Assembly: GCA_024364735.1 (NCBI GenBank)
Contig: JAGFNQ010005648.1
Span: 1-64,000 of the forward strand
DNA from: Boesenbergia rotunda
Taxonomy: Eukaryota > Streptophyta > Magnoliopsida > Zingiberales > Zingiberaceae
Direction: 5' to 3'
Length of the DNA stretch: 64,000 bases
A model generated the notes under the pieces. The model was not told where the DNA came from and ran no database searches. It was given only the letters and a program-made list of their open reading frames with translations. Numbering within the stretch: the first letter of the stretch is position 1; every line of letters begins with the position of its first letter. The translations under genes were made by a program, and so were the position numbers. Below are positions 20,356 through 32,916 of this stretch, piece after piece.

Positions 20356-22903
20356 TGATGGACCCAAATGAGGTGTCACGAAAGTGGGTCTCAAATTTAG
20401 ATATTTATAAGCTGGAAACCCTTTTAGCAATCAAAGAAGAAAGACGTAGTAAAGGGGTCACATGCCGTATTTTTCCAAGGGCTAGTTGAGATAGTTCGAT
20501 TCGAGCTTGAGTTTATGTGTCGTTAATGTTTTTGGGTTTCAAATAAAATCTGGGTTTTGGTTTGCAATGAAAGATGAAAATACAATACAAAGAGAGTAAA
20601 CTTAACTAAAGGAACTAACCAAGGTAATGGCAGCTAATGACATAAACTAATGGAAAACTTAATCGGCAAATGCAACTTAACTGAATTTAGAAACAAGACT
20701 GATTTCTAATGCAAAACAAATGCTTAAACGAATGTATAAGAAAACACTTGATCTGCAGGGAATAAAGAATCTGATGTGCCAAAATGATGCTAAGTGCCAA
20801 AGCTGAAATTGACAACTCTGAATACTAATCACTACAACTTGGAAGACAAAGCGAATAGTGAAGAGCTAATCATGCATTTAAGCTGGAAATCAGAAATTAA
20901 TGTAGCAAATTAGTGATGAACTTAGTGCAGAATTCAAATGCAGGAATGCACGAAACAAACTGAATGCAAGGTTCATAAAAACACATGTTCACTTGATACT
21001 AGATTCAAGAACTGTAGACAGCTAATTCACAGACCAAAAATTGATATGCAGCAAGAAATGGAACTAAATGCGAAGTAACTGCAATTCAGAAGCAAGTTTA
21101 CATAAACTATCTGAAATTCTGGAATGGAGAACAAGCTGAAATCAAGAAAAGGAAACTGCTATGAAATTTCAGAAACAATAGCTAAAGATTGCATTAAGAA
21201 ATCGAATGCAGAATTGGACATGAAGAACTTAATAAATCTGATGCAGTGATGCAATGGCAAATGAGTGCTGAACTGACAAATGCAAACTGAACTTGAATTA
21301 CCAATCGAAATTCAGGAGAGCTTAAGGAAAGCTTATGGCTACTTAGCACAATTGCAGATTGGAAATCAGAAATTTGCAGAATTGGCAACTAACCCTTGCG
21401 GAAATGAAAACTGAGCTACACTAACCGAGCTGAAACCAAATGTATCAATTGACTTCAATAACTATGTAAATGAATTGAACTTCAAAGTGAATTCATAGAA
21501 CCCAGCTAAGCTAGCTTGATACAAACATTTAGAGACTGAAAATATAAACTGAAACGCAATGAATGAACTAATGTATCAAAAACTAATCTGATATGCAGAA
21601 TCAAAGCTGGAACAAACTGAAAATAAATGAAATTCGTTCACTAACAAGTAGAATGTCTATTTAACAGCAGAAACGAAACCTAATTAAGGCTGGAAAAAAA
21701 ACTCAGAAATGAATCGAAACAGCTGATACAAAGATAGTAATGAAATGGCACGCTGCAGAAACTGAACTACTGACAGAACATTAAAATCCACAAAGAAACT
21801 AAACATCGACTTCTTCCCTGAGCTCCAGATCTTCTTGCCGTCACACAAGATTGAGCTTCGAACCCGTAAGCTCAAAAACTGCTGGAAATCAATCTTTGAG
21901 AAGCGATCCAACCCAACTCTGCTCAAAACTGAAATCAGCAACCGATCTCCTTGATCTGGTCATGTAGGATGGCGATGTTGATTTGAAGATGATCAGAGCT
22001 CAGCCGAGGACCCTCAGGCTAGCTCAGATAGATGTGAAGTGGCACAAAACGAGACCAAGGCGATCAATTCACAAATATGGCGAAACCCTCAACCATCTCT
22101 GTTTTTGACCGAATGTGAGCTGGATTCCTCACGGGAAGATCTTCCCAACGATCCAGGTCTGGATCAAGGCTCGAAAACGATGTGATCACGCCCTCTCATT
22201 AAGAAAACTTGCGGAAAAACGAAGAACAGTGAAGTTAACGAAGAACAGCTATGAACTGGCAAAGAAGACGCGACCCTGAGATCTGAACAGGGGATCGGTT
22301 AATATAGTTTCAACAGTGAACGGCTGAGATTAATCCCGCTTCATCCAACGGTGGATCCTTGTCCGATTTGATTCAAATTTTCTAGATCTCGATCAGAGGT
22401 CAGGATCATCCTCGTGGTAGCTCGGATCTTCCAGATTTGTAGCGGATAGCTCAGATCAAGCTGATCTTTGAATGGATGGTCTAGATCCCTCTGATCGTGA
22501 TCCAACGGCTAGATGATCTCCGATTGAGCTGAAATCTTCATATCTTGATCTGATCGCTTGATTAGCCTTAATCCCATCTTGGATTGATCAGAAGTTCTCA
22601 GATGGTATAGATCTAACCGTTCTTGCATCGGACGGTCCAAATGAGTCGACGCTTGATCACTTGATCTAGTCCACTTTTGACTCAACATTTGACCCAACCT
22701 GACCTAGGTCCATGATCCCTCCAAGCCTACAAAAGTAGATCAAAAATTTTGTGACAAAACAACTCAAATATATCAAAATTTGCAATTAAGTCCAAAAAGA
22801 GTATAAATCCTAAAACCTAGGGTAAATTCACAATTACACAAGTAAAATATGGGTCAAACACGGATTTAAGCATATGAAATGATCAATAAAATGATACTTA
22901 TCA
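20356..22903 (-). mobile_element. 5' LTR of the Athila-like retrotransposon
   Basis: Plus-strand limits are TGATGGACCC (20356, next to the PBS) and ...GATACTTATCA (22903). On the minus strand the LTR begins TGATAAGTATCATTTTATTG and ends ...CCATCA, giving TG...CA ends and a length of about 2.55 kb, usual for Athila. The outer boundary rests on the TG/CA rule only, since the other LTR is not in the window. Confidence 0.7.
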
Positions 22904-23851
22904 TTAGGTTTTCATGTTGTTTTGATGTCTGTGTGTTTGAGTATTGCAGGACTTGGTGAACCACACATGAAGAATGATGGAGTGAACCATCTAAGGGATG
23001 AGAGCCAAAGGAAGAGGACTTCAAAGGGCAAGCCGAGGAAGTAGACTTCAAAGGCATACGTGAATGATGACATGGAGACAAGTCGCGGGCTTGTGTGCGC
23101 ATCCGAGGGACGAGAGCCTAAGGAATAGAACTTCAAGGGGCAAGCCGAGGAAGTGGACTTCAAGGCATACGCGAAGGATGGACTCCGGAAAGGTTGAAAT
23201 GAGCTTGTAAGCAAAGCAATCGACTGACAAAGGAATTAGTTGACTGGCACTGCGGAGAGTTCACTGTAGCAGTCAACTGGTAAGGGAACCAGTCGAATGA
23301 TCTTTCTATAAGGTCGAACAGCAAGTAGCAGTCGACTGGTATGTTCAAAATCTAGCCGTTGGCTGGACACCAGTCGACTGGCCTTGGGGGCAGTCGACTG
23401 GTGTCAGGCCTGAGCTGTTGTGTTAGCAACTCTCTTCTCTATTTAAAGAAGAGCTTGAGACTTGAGAAGGGTTAGCTGTGTTGTGTGTAAAATCTTATTG
23501 CTCAAGCTCCCAAGCCTTCTCTCTTCCTCAAATCCTAGTTTCAATCTTGTAAAAGGAAGAGAGACTTTGTGAGAGGTTGCACTCCACCGAGATGGAGTGA
23601 GCTCTATCCGGAGATTGCCGGGGATTGATCCATCGAATGATCAAGTGTTCGTCCACCTCAAGGTCACGTCGTGGAGTAGGAGCAAGTAATCTCCGAACTA
23701 CGTAAGAATTAAGTGTTAGCATTGTTTTTAATTGTAGTTTGCATTTTCGCTTGTGCACTAACCGTGCAGGAAGAATCAATTGACTTGGGGGAATTGAGCT
23801 ATTCACCCCCCCCCCCCCCCCACCACTCTAGCCGTGCCATCGGTTCCAACA
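22904..23851 (+). mobile_element. Copia (SIRE-like) LTR, 3' part
   Basis: Plus-strand sequence ending GAGCTATTCACCC..., then CTAGCCGTGCCATCGG and CCAACA at 23851, a typical 3' end of large copia LTRs. It carries several copies of CAGTCGACTGGT. The 5' limit is unclear because it abuts the Athila LTR, and no primer-binding site follows, so it is a fragment. A run of 15-16 C residues lies at about 23806-23821. Confidence 0.6.
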
Positions 23852-23882
23852 TTTCTCTATACTCGCAAAATCCACTTAGACT

Positions 23883-24320
23883 TGTCACCTGTTGCCCTAT
23901 TTTTGGTTTTTAGGTTGATTGGTTGCCAGGAGAACTCAGTTACTAGTTCCAGGTCTCGACGACTCCAGCTTTGGATTTTCCAATTTGTTTATGCTTTGTA
24001 GTATAGCATATTTCCTATACAGTATTTGTTTTCATGTCGGAGACTTGTATTTGCATTGTATTAATGTGTGTATTGTATTTTTGAGTTTTTTGTTGGACAC
24101 TATGAGATGTGTTTTGCTACGTGCCTGCCCAGATGGTAGATCATGTAAGTCTTATGGGATTTTATTGCTATGGATGCATCTTCTTTTATATGCTCTGACT
24201 GGGATTGACCGTTATATTTTTATTTATGGCCAGAGGCCATATATATTCCGTGTGTGTTGTGCAGGGGAGATGTTATCTGATTGTATATTGGATCAGCGGC
24301 TCCTCTCCGGGGGCGTGACA
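23883..24320 (+). mobile_element. Probable gypsy (chromovirus-like) solo LTR
   Basis: Starts TGTCACC and ends GGGGGCGTGACA, inverted TGTCAC/GTGACA ends as in Tekay-type chromovirus LTRs. Flanking pentamers AGACT and AGTTT agree at three of five positions. The plus frame 23919-24377 within it is not a recognisable protein. Confidence 0.45.
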
Positions 24321-24941
24321 AGTTTACCCATCAATCGGGTTGAATGTGAGATGAAGTGGGCATTAAATTTTCAATAATTAACTTGAAATCTTAAATTATG
24401 ACATAACAACTTTTGAGTATCACTTTGATATATATAAATATATACTAATTCATTTTTCGCGCACACATAAATTTTATAAAATAAATTAGTATTTTTTAGA
24501 TTTGAAAATTTATCTTTTTGAGTTTTAAAGATTAATTTTAATTTTTAAAATTTAAATTTGTTTTGTTTGAATAATTATTGTTCTAATTTTTAGAATTTGA
24601 TTTTTTAAGATGAGAATTTATTTAGTTAAAATTTGAAAATTTTAAAATATAATTTAAAATTTAAAATTAAAATTATCTTTTTTAATTTGATAAATTATTT
24701 TCTAAATTTTAAATTTTAGATTAAGATTTGAATTTTTCTTTTTAAAATTTATAATAATAGATTTATCTTTTGAATTTATATTTTTAAAATTTATGATTTT
24801 ATTATTTGAATTTAAAGGATAAGTAGTTGAAAATATTAATAAGTCCTAAAATTATTTTTGGTGTGAAAAAAAAGAACATTAACGTAATTAAATTTTGGGT
24901 TTCACAAAATAAGAGTTGGTTATAAATAAGGCTTGTACAAC
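24321..24941. other. No gene seen, AT-rich
   Basis: Very AT-rich, made of TTTTAAATTT-type runs. No feature supported. Confidence 0.5.
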
Positions 24942-24986
24942 CAGGGGCGGTCATTAAGGTGGGCATGCAGGGCACCTACCCAGATT

Positions 24987-25104
24987 AAAAAAATATATTG
25001 ATTTTGAAGAAATATTATTGAACTCGTCCATTGTGATATATATATATATATATATCACAATGGACGAGTTCAATAATATTTCTTCAAAATTAATATATTT
25101 TTTT
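24987..25104. repeat. 118-bp near-perfect hairpin
   Basis: The left arm from 24987 (through GAACTCGTCCATTGTGATAT) is repeated in inverted order up to 25104 with about one mismatch, centred on (AT)n at about 25045. Confidence 0.85.
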
Positions 25105-25245
25105 AATTTATTTATCCGCTCCACCTCCTCTCTCTCTCTCTCTCCAAAACAAATGACGAAGTTAGTGCAAAAGCCTCCTTTGTTGCCACGACGCCCTCCC
25201 TCTCCCTCTCTCTCTCATATCCTTGCCGCTATATAACGAAGTTGT

Positions 25246-25493
25246 ATGAATCTTAAATCTACACTTAGAAAAGGACGATGTTCTGATATTGATGCACATG
25301 ATTTACTTTTAGAATTACAAATATTGTAAGAGATTCTACCTTTGGAAGCATATGACATAAATAAATCTTGGATGACCATTAAAATTTTAGAGTTTGTATT
25401 GAAAATGAATGTTTTTCCTATGATCGTGGTTACCTATCAAATTTTACAGACTTTGACCTAGCATTAGTAGAAAGGAGTTTTTCAAAGTTAAAA
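25246..25493 (+). pseudogene. hAT transposase, C-terminal dimerisation region, first part
   Basis: Plus-strand frame with SDIDAHDLLLELQIL, a TAA, then LEAYDINKSWMTIKILEFV and, after a frame slip, LVERSFSKLK. SAERSFSKLK is the conserved motif of the hAT C-terminal dimerisation domain in zinc-finger MYM/TTF-type transposases. The frame stops at 25493, where the foldback element begins. Confidence 0.75.
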
Positions 25494-28400
25494 CGGCTTT
25501 TTACCAAAGGGCGTACTCAAGAATTAGTATTTACCAAAAGGCGTACCATGGTTTCATTGTTTCCAAAGGGCGCACCTATTTTAGTGAACTTCCTCTTATA
25601 CCCCTCCTGCCAAATACTGCATGTCTTTCTCTTTCTCTTTCTTCTCTTTCTCTGTAACGAATTCCGAGACAATTTAACATGCTTTTTCAGACTTTTTATT
25701 TTTAAATAATATATTATGAAATCGGCTAAAAGAAGTAAGGTAAAGAAATAAAAAATATTTCAGTTAAAAAAATATCTCTTCCAACGTGAATGCAAAAATA
25801 TAAAGAGATGATTTATTATATTTGATTAATATAAATTAATATATTAAATAATATTTAATAAATATATTAATATATAAAAAACCTATCAAAATACATAATT
25901 TCATATTCAAACGCAGGGTCTAAAATCGCGCAAGGAGGGCCTGAACACAGATGTGTTCAGGCCTTAGGAGTTGATTTTATCAAGTTGAAATCAACTGATT
26001 TCAGACCCTGCGTTGACTTGAAATCATGTGTTATGATAAGTTTTTTTACGTAAGCCTGAAACGTAAAGAAACATCTTGTTATATTTCTAAAATCACAATA
26101 AAAATCGCTGAGAAAGACTACCTTACGTGAGCTTAGAAATAAAAAACATCTCTTTTACAAAATTATCACAATATTGAATTCAAAAATATTTTATGAACAA
26201 GGAGCTCTCATCATTTTACAGGAGGTGTTAATTTGATTCTTTTTTAAAGAAAATGTCAATCTAATACTTCTATTAATTTAAAACATTGGTTTTATGTTTT
26301 ACTTTGAAACAACGTAATTTTTATGTCTTTCTCAGCGATTTTTATTGTGATTTCAGAAATATAAAGAAATGTTTCTTTACGTTTCAGACTTACGTAAAAA
26401 AACCTATCATAACACATGATTTCAGGCCGACATAGGACCTGAAATCAAAGATTTCAGGCCCTGCATGGTTTTGTAAAATTATTAAATATAAAAAAATAAT
26501 TAAGAGAGATAATAATATATATTGATCAGCAAAATTAAAGATATAAGGATGATTTACTAAAACAAGCTATGATTCTACATTGTTGCTGCATCGTTCTGTG
26601 CCAACTGATATGGTATGAGAACATCAAAACCCACTGATAGACCTAAAAAGCTCCTATTGCAACATAATTTATAATCATTAAAAGTTTGGACACCAAAAAT
26701 ATCATCTCCTAGCTAAACTCTAACTATTGATATTAGGTTTTAAGAAATCCAAATATCCTAGGTCCATCAGTGGGTTTTGGTGAAAACCCACTGATAGACT
26801 AAAAAACTCCTATTACAACATAATTTATAATCATTAGAAGTTTGGACACCAAAAATATCATCTCCTAGCTCAACTCTAACTATTGATATTGGGTTTTGCG
26901 AAATCCAAATATCGTAGGTCCATCAGTGGGTTTTGGTGAAAACTCACTAATAGACCTAAAAAATTCCTATTGCAACATAATTTATAAACCCACTGATAGT
27001 TTTTTAAAATCAAGTTGATACAGAATCTGCAAGGAATTAATTTTTATAAAAATTAATTTTTATCAAGTTTCACTGTCATTTATATAGAAATAAATGTAGA
27101 ATCAAGTTGATAAAAATCAACTCCTAGGGCCTAAACACAGATGTGTTCAGGCCCTAGGAGTTGATTTTATCAAGTTGAAATCAACTGATTTAAGACCCTG
27201 CGTCGGCTTGAAATCATGTGTTATGATAGGTTTTTTTACGTAAGTCTGAAATGTAAAGAAACATCTCTTTATATTTCTGAAATCACAATAAAAATCGCTG
27301 AGAAAGACATAAAAATGACGATGTTTCAAAGTAAAACATAAAAATGACGTTTTAAATTAATAGAAGTATTAGATTGACATTTTTTAAAAAAAATCAAATT
27401 AACACCTCCTGTAAAATGATGAGAGCTCCTTGTTCAGAAAATATTTCTGAATTCAATATTGTGATAATTTTGTAAAAGAGATGTTTCTTATTTCTGAGCT
27501 CACGTAAGGTAGTCTTTCTCAGCGATTTTTATTGTGATTTCAGAAATATAAAAAGATGTTTCTTTACGTTTCAGGCTTACGTAAAAAAACCTATCATAAC
27601 ACATGATTTCAAGCCGACGCAGGGTCTGAAATCAGTTGATTTTAACTTGATAAAATCAACTCCTAGGGCCTGAACACATCTGTGTTCAAGCCCTAGGAGG
27701 GTCTGGATACATATGTATTCAGGCCCACCCTTAGGCCTGAATACAAATGTATTCAGGCCATCCTAGGGCCTGAACACAGATGTGTTCAGGCCCTAGGAGT
27801 TGATTTTTATCAACTTGATTCTACATTTATTTCTATATAAATGACAGTGAAACTTGATAAAAATTAATTTTTATAAAAATTAATTTTTATAAAAATTAAT
27901 TCCTTGCAGATTCTGTATCAACTTGATTTTAAAAAACTATCAGTGGGTCTATAAATTATGTTGCAATAGGAATTTTTTAGGTCTATCAGTGGGTTTTCAC
28001 CAAAACCCACTGATGGACCTACGATATTTGGATTTCGCAAAACCCAATATCAATAGTTAGAGTTGAGCTAGGAGATGATATTTTTGGTGTCCAAACTTCT
28101 AATGATTATAAATTATGTTGCAATAGAAGGTTTTTAGGTCTATCAGTGAGTTTTCACCAAACCCACTGATGGACCTAGGATATTTGGATTTCTTAAAACC
28201 CAATATCAATAGTTAGAGTTTAGCTAGGAGATGATATTTTTGGTGTCCAAACTTTTAATGATTATAAATTATGTTGCAATAGGAGTTTTTTAGGTTTATC
28301 AGTGGGTTTTCACCAAAACCCACTGATATTCTCATACCGTATCAGTTGGCACAGAACGATGCAGCAACAATGTAGAATCATAGCTTATTTTAGTAAATCA

Positions 28401-29612
28401 TCCTTATATCTTTAATTTTGCTGATCAATATATATTATTATCTCTCTTAATTATTTTTTTTATATTTATTAATTTTACAAAATCATGCAGGGTCTGAAAT
28501 TTTTGATTTCAGGTCCTGTGTCGGCCTGAAATCATGTGTTATGATAGGTTTTTTTACGTAAGTCTGAAACGTAAAGAAACATTTCTTTATATTTTTGAAA
28601 TCACAATAAAAATTGCTGAGAAAGACATAAAAATTACGCTGTTTCAAAGTAAAACATAAAAATGACGTTTTAAATTAATAGAAGTATTAGATTGACATTT
28701 TTTAAAAAAAATCAAATTATCACCTCTTGTAAAATCATGAGAGCTACTTGTTCAGAAAATATTTCTGAATTCAATATTGTGATAATTTAGTAAAAGAGAT
28801 GTTTCTTATTTCTGAGCTCACATATGTTAATCTTTCTCTTCGATTTTTATTGTGATTTCAGAAATATAAAGAGATGTTTCTTTACGTTTCAGGCTTACGT
28901 AAAAAAACATATCATAACACATGATTTCAAGCCGACGCAGGGTCTGAAATCAGTTGATTTCAACTTGATAAAATCAACTCCTAGGGCCTGAACACATCTG
29001 TGTTCAGGCCCTAGGAGGGCCTGAATACATTTGTATTCAGGCCCTCCTTGTGCGATTTTAGACTCTGCGTTTGAATATGAAATTATGTGTTTTGATAGGT
29101 TTTTATATATTAATATATTTATTAAATATTATTTAATATATTAATTTATATTAATCAAATATAATAAATCATCTCTTTATATTTTTGCAGTCACGTTGGA
29201 AAAGATATTTTTTTAACTGAAATATTTTATATTTCTTTACCTTACTTCTTTTAGCCGATTTCATAATATATTATTTTAAAATAAAAATTCTAAAAAAATA
29301 TGTTAAATTATCTTGGAATTCGTTACTGAGAAAGAGAAGAAAGAGAAAGAGAAAGACCAAAAAGGCGAAACGCTCGCCCCAGCGCCTCCGCCAGCCCGCC
29401 CCAGGACCAACACGGAGGAGGTAAATCACGGTTATCACTGGTGTGGTGAGGCGCCTGGGAAAGAGAAAGAGAAAGAGAAAGACATGCAGTATTTGACAGG
29501 AGGGGTATAAGAGGAAGTTCACTAAAATATGTGCGCCCTTTGATAACAATGAAACCATGGTACGCCTTTTGGTAAATACCAATTCTTGAGTATGCCCTTT
29601 GGTAAAAAGCTG
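25494..29612. mobile_element. Mutator-like foldback element, 4.1 kb, with perfect 9-bp target duplication
   Basis: The whole element is one giant imperfect inverted repeat with its centre near 27.5 kb. The left end CGGCTTTTTACCAAAGGGCG is mirrored at the right (CAGCTTTTTACCAAAGGGCA), and matching continues over most of each roughly 2 kb arm. The 9-mer AAGTTAAAA flanks it exactly (25485-25493 and 29613-29621), the target size of Mutator-like elements. No transposase or other coding sequence is recognised. The interior contains repeated hairpins (CCTGAACACA ... TGTGTTCAGG at about 25949, 27127, 27667, 27768 and 28987) and copies of AACCCACTGATAGAC. The right arm alone has a GC-rich insert of about 110 bases (29370-29460) inside a CTTTCT repeat. 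Confidence 0.85.
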
Positions 29613-29731
29613 AAGTTAAAATTATTGAGTTCTTATATTTGAAAATTACAATAAGTCAAGAGAGACTGAATAACTTAGCGGTCCTCTATATGGAAAAAGA
29701 CACATTGGAAGATATCTCTTATGATGTGTAG
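29613..29731 (+). pseudogene. hAT transposase, C-terminal dimerisation region, second part
   Basis: Continues the transposase directly after the duplicated 9-mer: KLKIIEFLYLK, then ISQERLNNLAVLYMEKDTLE and DISYDV before a TAG at 29729-29731. ISQERLNNLA is a standard segment of the hAT C-terminal region. Joining across the insert leaves the frame intact, so the foldback element landed in a still-readable stretch. Confidence 0.75.
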
Positions 29732-29892
29732 TTTCTTCAATTACATATTTTGGTTTACTTTGATTATGATATTTAATTAGTTTATTTAATATATATTTAA
29801 CATTCAAGTTAATGCAAGAGGGAAAGTCTAAATGGCCAAAACTATAGTTTCGCCTAAGGCCTACATTTTCTCAGAACCGCCCCTTGTGCAAC

Positions 29893-30449
29893 ACACAAGC
29901 AATACTTGAGAACCCAACAGCAAGCATGTTAATAGCCCTCCCCCCACTTAAAAATTAATTTAAACTAATAAAAACACATATTACACTTGATCTTAGCAAA
30001 AAAGGCCAAGAAAGGTATGAGTTGTTACATCGAACTTTGTGCTATTTTATAATTGCTCTTTGTCCAATTTGATTTATAACTTCCGATATGAGACTATTAA
30101 AATTAAAATTCTTTTTTTAAAAAATAGTAAGATAGTTTCTTGTGAATGTGTCATAGCTAGAGATTGAATTTCAATGCCTGGGTCCAGATTCTTAATTAAA
30201 TAATAAGATAATTCCTTGGTAAATACCAGTGGGATCGAACTGTGGTGCATGAGTTCAGATTCTTAATTAAATAGTAAGATAATTCCTTGTAAATGCATGT
30301 AGTTGGGGATCAACCCGTGATATTTGGATTTATGCGTATGTGAGATTACTAATAAGCCTTGAAATTATTTTCGGTGTGAAAACAAAAAAGGGCATTAACG
30401 TATCTTCATTTTATTCTTCACCAAATCAATTAAAAAAAGGTTTATCCAC
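29893..30449. other. No gene seen; short duplicated sequence
   Basis: AT-rich. Two near-copies of AGATTCTTAATTAAATARTA followed by AGATAATTCCTTG lie at about 30188-30225 and 30258-30290. Nothing else supported. Confidence 0.45.
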
Positions 30450-31183
30450 TGATGTGGTTGAATAGCCAGTGGCAGGCACGTGGGATGAAGAAGCTGCATG
30501 ACATGACACGACGGGTCGAAGTAACCCTCCTTCGGCCTCAGGACCCCCCTCAGGGGGCACGCCCCGGAGGGTCAGCCAGAAGACCCCTCCCGGGATCACC
30601 CTGGGGGGTTGAGGCCCGAGAGCCCCTTAGGAGTTATAGCGCCCACTCAAGCCGGAAGACCCCGAGATCATCTCGGGAGGCGGAGCCCAAGTAACGAGCG
30701 ACCTCAAGTAGCAATCTCCCCCCTCCCTTCTTTTTGCGGATCTACGAATACACATCCCCGTCATAAGAAGTCATCACGACCCTTAAATGTCACAACGGGT
30801 CGAAGCGTAATAACGGCGCAGACCATTTCAAAGGCTATCCAGTAACCACTGAAAGAGGGGGAGGACTTGGCATGAGTCATAGAGACGTGGCACAGATCAA
30901 GGGAACGCGCCAAGTTTGCTGCCATCAGTATAAAAGGTAGCTCAACCCCTCCGGTAAGGGGGTTATGCTCTCTTGACTCTACACACATTTCCTTTCTTGT
31001 TGCCTTTACTCTCCCTCAATACACTGACTTGAGCGTCGGAGTGGGCTCCTCCGGACAATCTCCGACGTGTTCCCCTAACGCTTGTGTTGATCTCGCAGGG
31101 CACTGAGTTCCTCCCCGCCACAGTGACTTCCACGTGGGCAGAACCCCGATAACTGAACATCATCGTTGATTCCTTCCGGAACA
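30450..31183 (+). mobile_element. Gypsy (Tat-like) solo LTR, 734 bp, with 5-bp target duplication
   Basis: TGATGTGG ... CCGGAACA, flanked exactly by TCCAC (30445-30449 and 31184-31188). It contains a TATAAAAG box (30929-30936) and, downstream, CTGACTTGAGCGTCGGAGTG, a phrase found in the R/U5 part of Tat-type LTRs. It is GC-rich against AT-rich surroundings, with no internal domain. Solo LTRs arise by recombination between the two LTRs of one element. Confidence 0.8.
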
Positions 31184-31188
31184 TCCAC

Positions 31189-32871
31189 TATATTAACGAC
31201 CCTTCTAGAGCCAGCCCCACAGATATGGAGAGAAGTTCATGTAGGTACACAGACAACAAACACATGGTGGGACAGAAAATATAAATCATCATCTCATGGG
31301 GATCAACCCTAACCTATTACGCTAGAAAAGTTATGTGTTTGTCCACCATCTGTGCTACACTCTAGGAACTTTCACCAAATAAACGGAAAGTTAGTTAGTA
31401 AAGGTCTAGATTTTTAATTAAATAATAAGATATTTTTTTATAATCAAATTATTTTATTAAAGAATAAAATACTAAATTTTTTCATAAACATCCATTTTAT
31501 TTATAATCCTGTTAAAATTATTAATTCATGATATTTTTTTATAAATTAACAAGATGATTTATTTTCATAACATAATAAATTTTGTGATCGTCTTAATATA
31601 TAATTTAATTGATTTCTTTTAAAAATTTAATATCCTTTTTAAATTATATTAAATCATAAAAATAACTGAATAATATAAAACAATGCTATGACCTGATGTC
31701 ACACGCCCGTGCAAACTAAAAAAAAAATTAATTTGAAAATTTTTATATTTAATATTATAGTTTAACTCAAAATTTTAAAATTAAAATGTTATTTAATAAT
31801 AATAATAATAATAAACGGAAAACACTGCAGGCGTCTATTACGATCTTATCCTTCACTGACGAACAGAGAATAATTTGGTCAAATTGAACAATTAATTTAT
31901 ATATTTTATCATTATCCTTTTTATATTGATTTTTTTCCGTTCGCTTGTATTAATTGCATTAATTCCAGAAGTTTGAAACTAAGGACTAGATTTATAATTT
32001 CACATTTTCACCCCTATTATTTACAAAATTGGTTTAAAAAATTATAATTCCATTGAAGTCGCTATCCAACAAAGCCCCTCTATTTATGTCCCTTTCACAA
32101 ACATATTTTTTAAAAATGGTACACTTATCGAAGACGCAACTTCTCTTTAAAATATAAATAAAGTGAAAAAAAAGATTTGGCCAACAAAATATTTGCCAAT
32201 TAAAAGAAGGGAGACAACAATTTGCATTCCAACAAGGTGGCAAATTATTATTTATTTAGTCAAAAGGATATGAGAAAGTTGTGTTGCTCGATAAAAAGGA
32301 TGTCAAATTGTTCTTATTTACTAAAAAGAAACAAAAGAGGCGTTTTTTTTGCAAATATACTTCTTTATTAAAATAATAATAGTAATAAAATATGCTATCT
32401 TAACCTCTTTCTAAAATTGACTTCACGAATATAAAAAAAAGTTAATTCGATACACAAATTAAATTATCAATTTTAAAAAATTGATCCTTGATTATTATAT
32501 TAAAAATATTATATATTCATCGCAGAGGATAATATACTTCTTTATTAGTATTGACTAGGAAGGGATGGCTAATTTTTGTGATACTTCACACAATGGGAAA
32601 ACCCCCTTGATTTCTAAATTACACCCTTGTATATTTTAAATTACTATGTCAGATACTGAGTTTATAAAAATATCCATATGCCTTAGATAGCCGGCCCATG
32701 AAGCTGTGTAAGGCCCATTTAGGAGCCTATGCGTCGTCATGCATTACACCGTTTGGTTCTCGATCGTTGCGTGATTGATGCTATATTTATATAGTGATGC
32801 AAATTTACTATCAACTCGGTTTCCTCCATAAAAATATTATAGTTTATTTATCTATCTCATATAACCAAGGT
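31189..32871. other. No gene seen, AT-rich
   Basis: AT-rich intergenic DNA with (AAT)n at about 31795-31815 and poly-A/T tracts. The minus frame at 32034-32243 is not recognisable. No mobile element ends found. Confidence 0.45.
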
Positions 32872-32916
32872 TTTGAGAATCGGACTGGACATCGAATCGG
32901 TCAGAGTAAAAGTTCA

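Larger units (their letters stand above)
24942..29884 (+). mobile_element. hAT-type transposon, interrupted by a foldback element
   Basis: The left end CAGGGGCGGT and the right end (reverse complement AGGGGCGGTT) are hAT-type termini. Flanking octamers TGTACAAC (24934-24941) and TGTGCAAC (29885-29892) differ at one position, as expected for an old 8-bp target duplication. Inside, the end of a transposase gene is recognisable on both sides of the inserted foldback element. Without that insert the element is only about 0.8 kb, so most of the transposase was already lost. Confidence 0.75.

Noticed and set aside
23919..24377. Plus-strand 152-codon ORF with hydrophobic stretches
   Set aside because: Lies in a probable LTR with TGTCAC/GTGACA ends; no recognisable domain.
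29271..29582. ORFs on both strands in the right arm of the foldback element
   Set aside because: Generated by the AAAGAG/CTCTTT repeat and its GC-rich insert; absent from the matching left arm.
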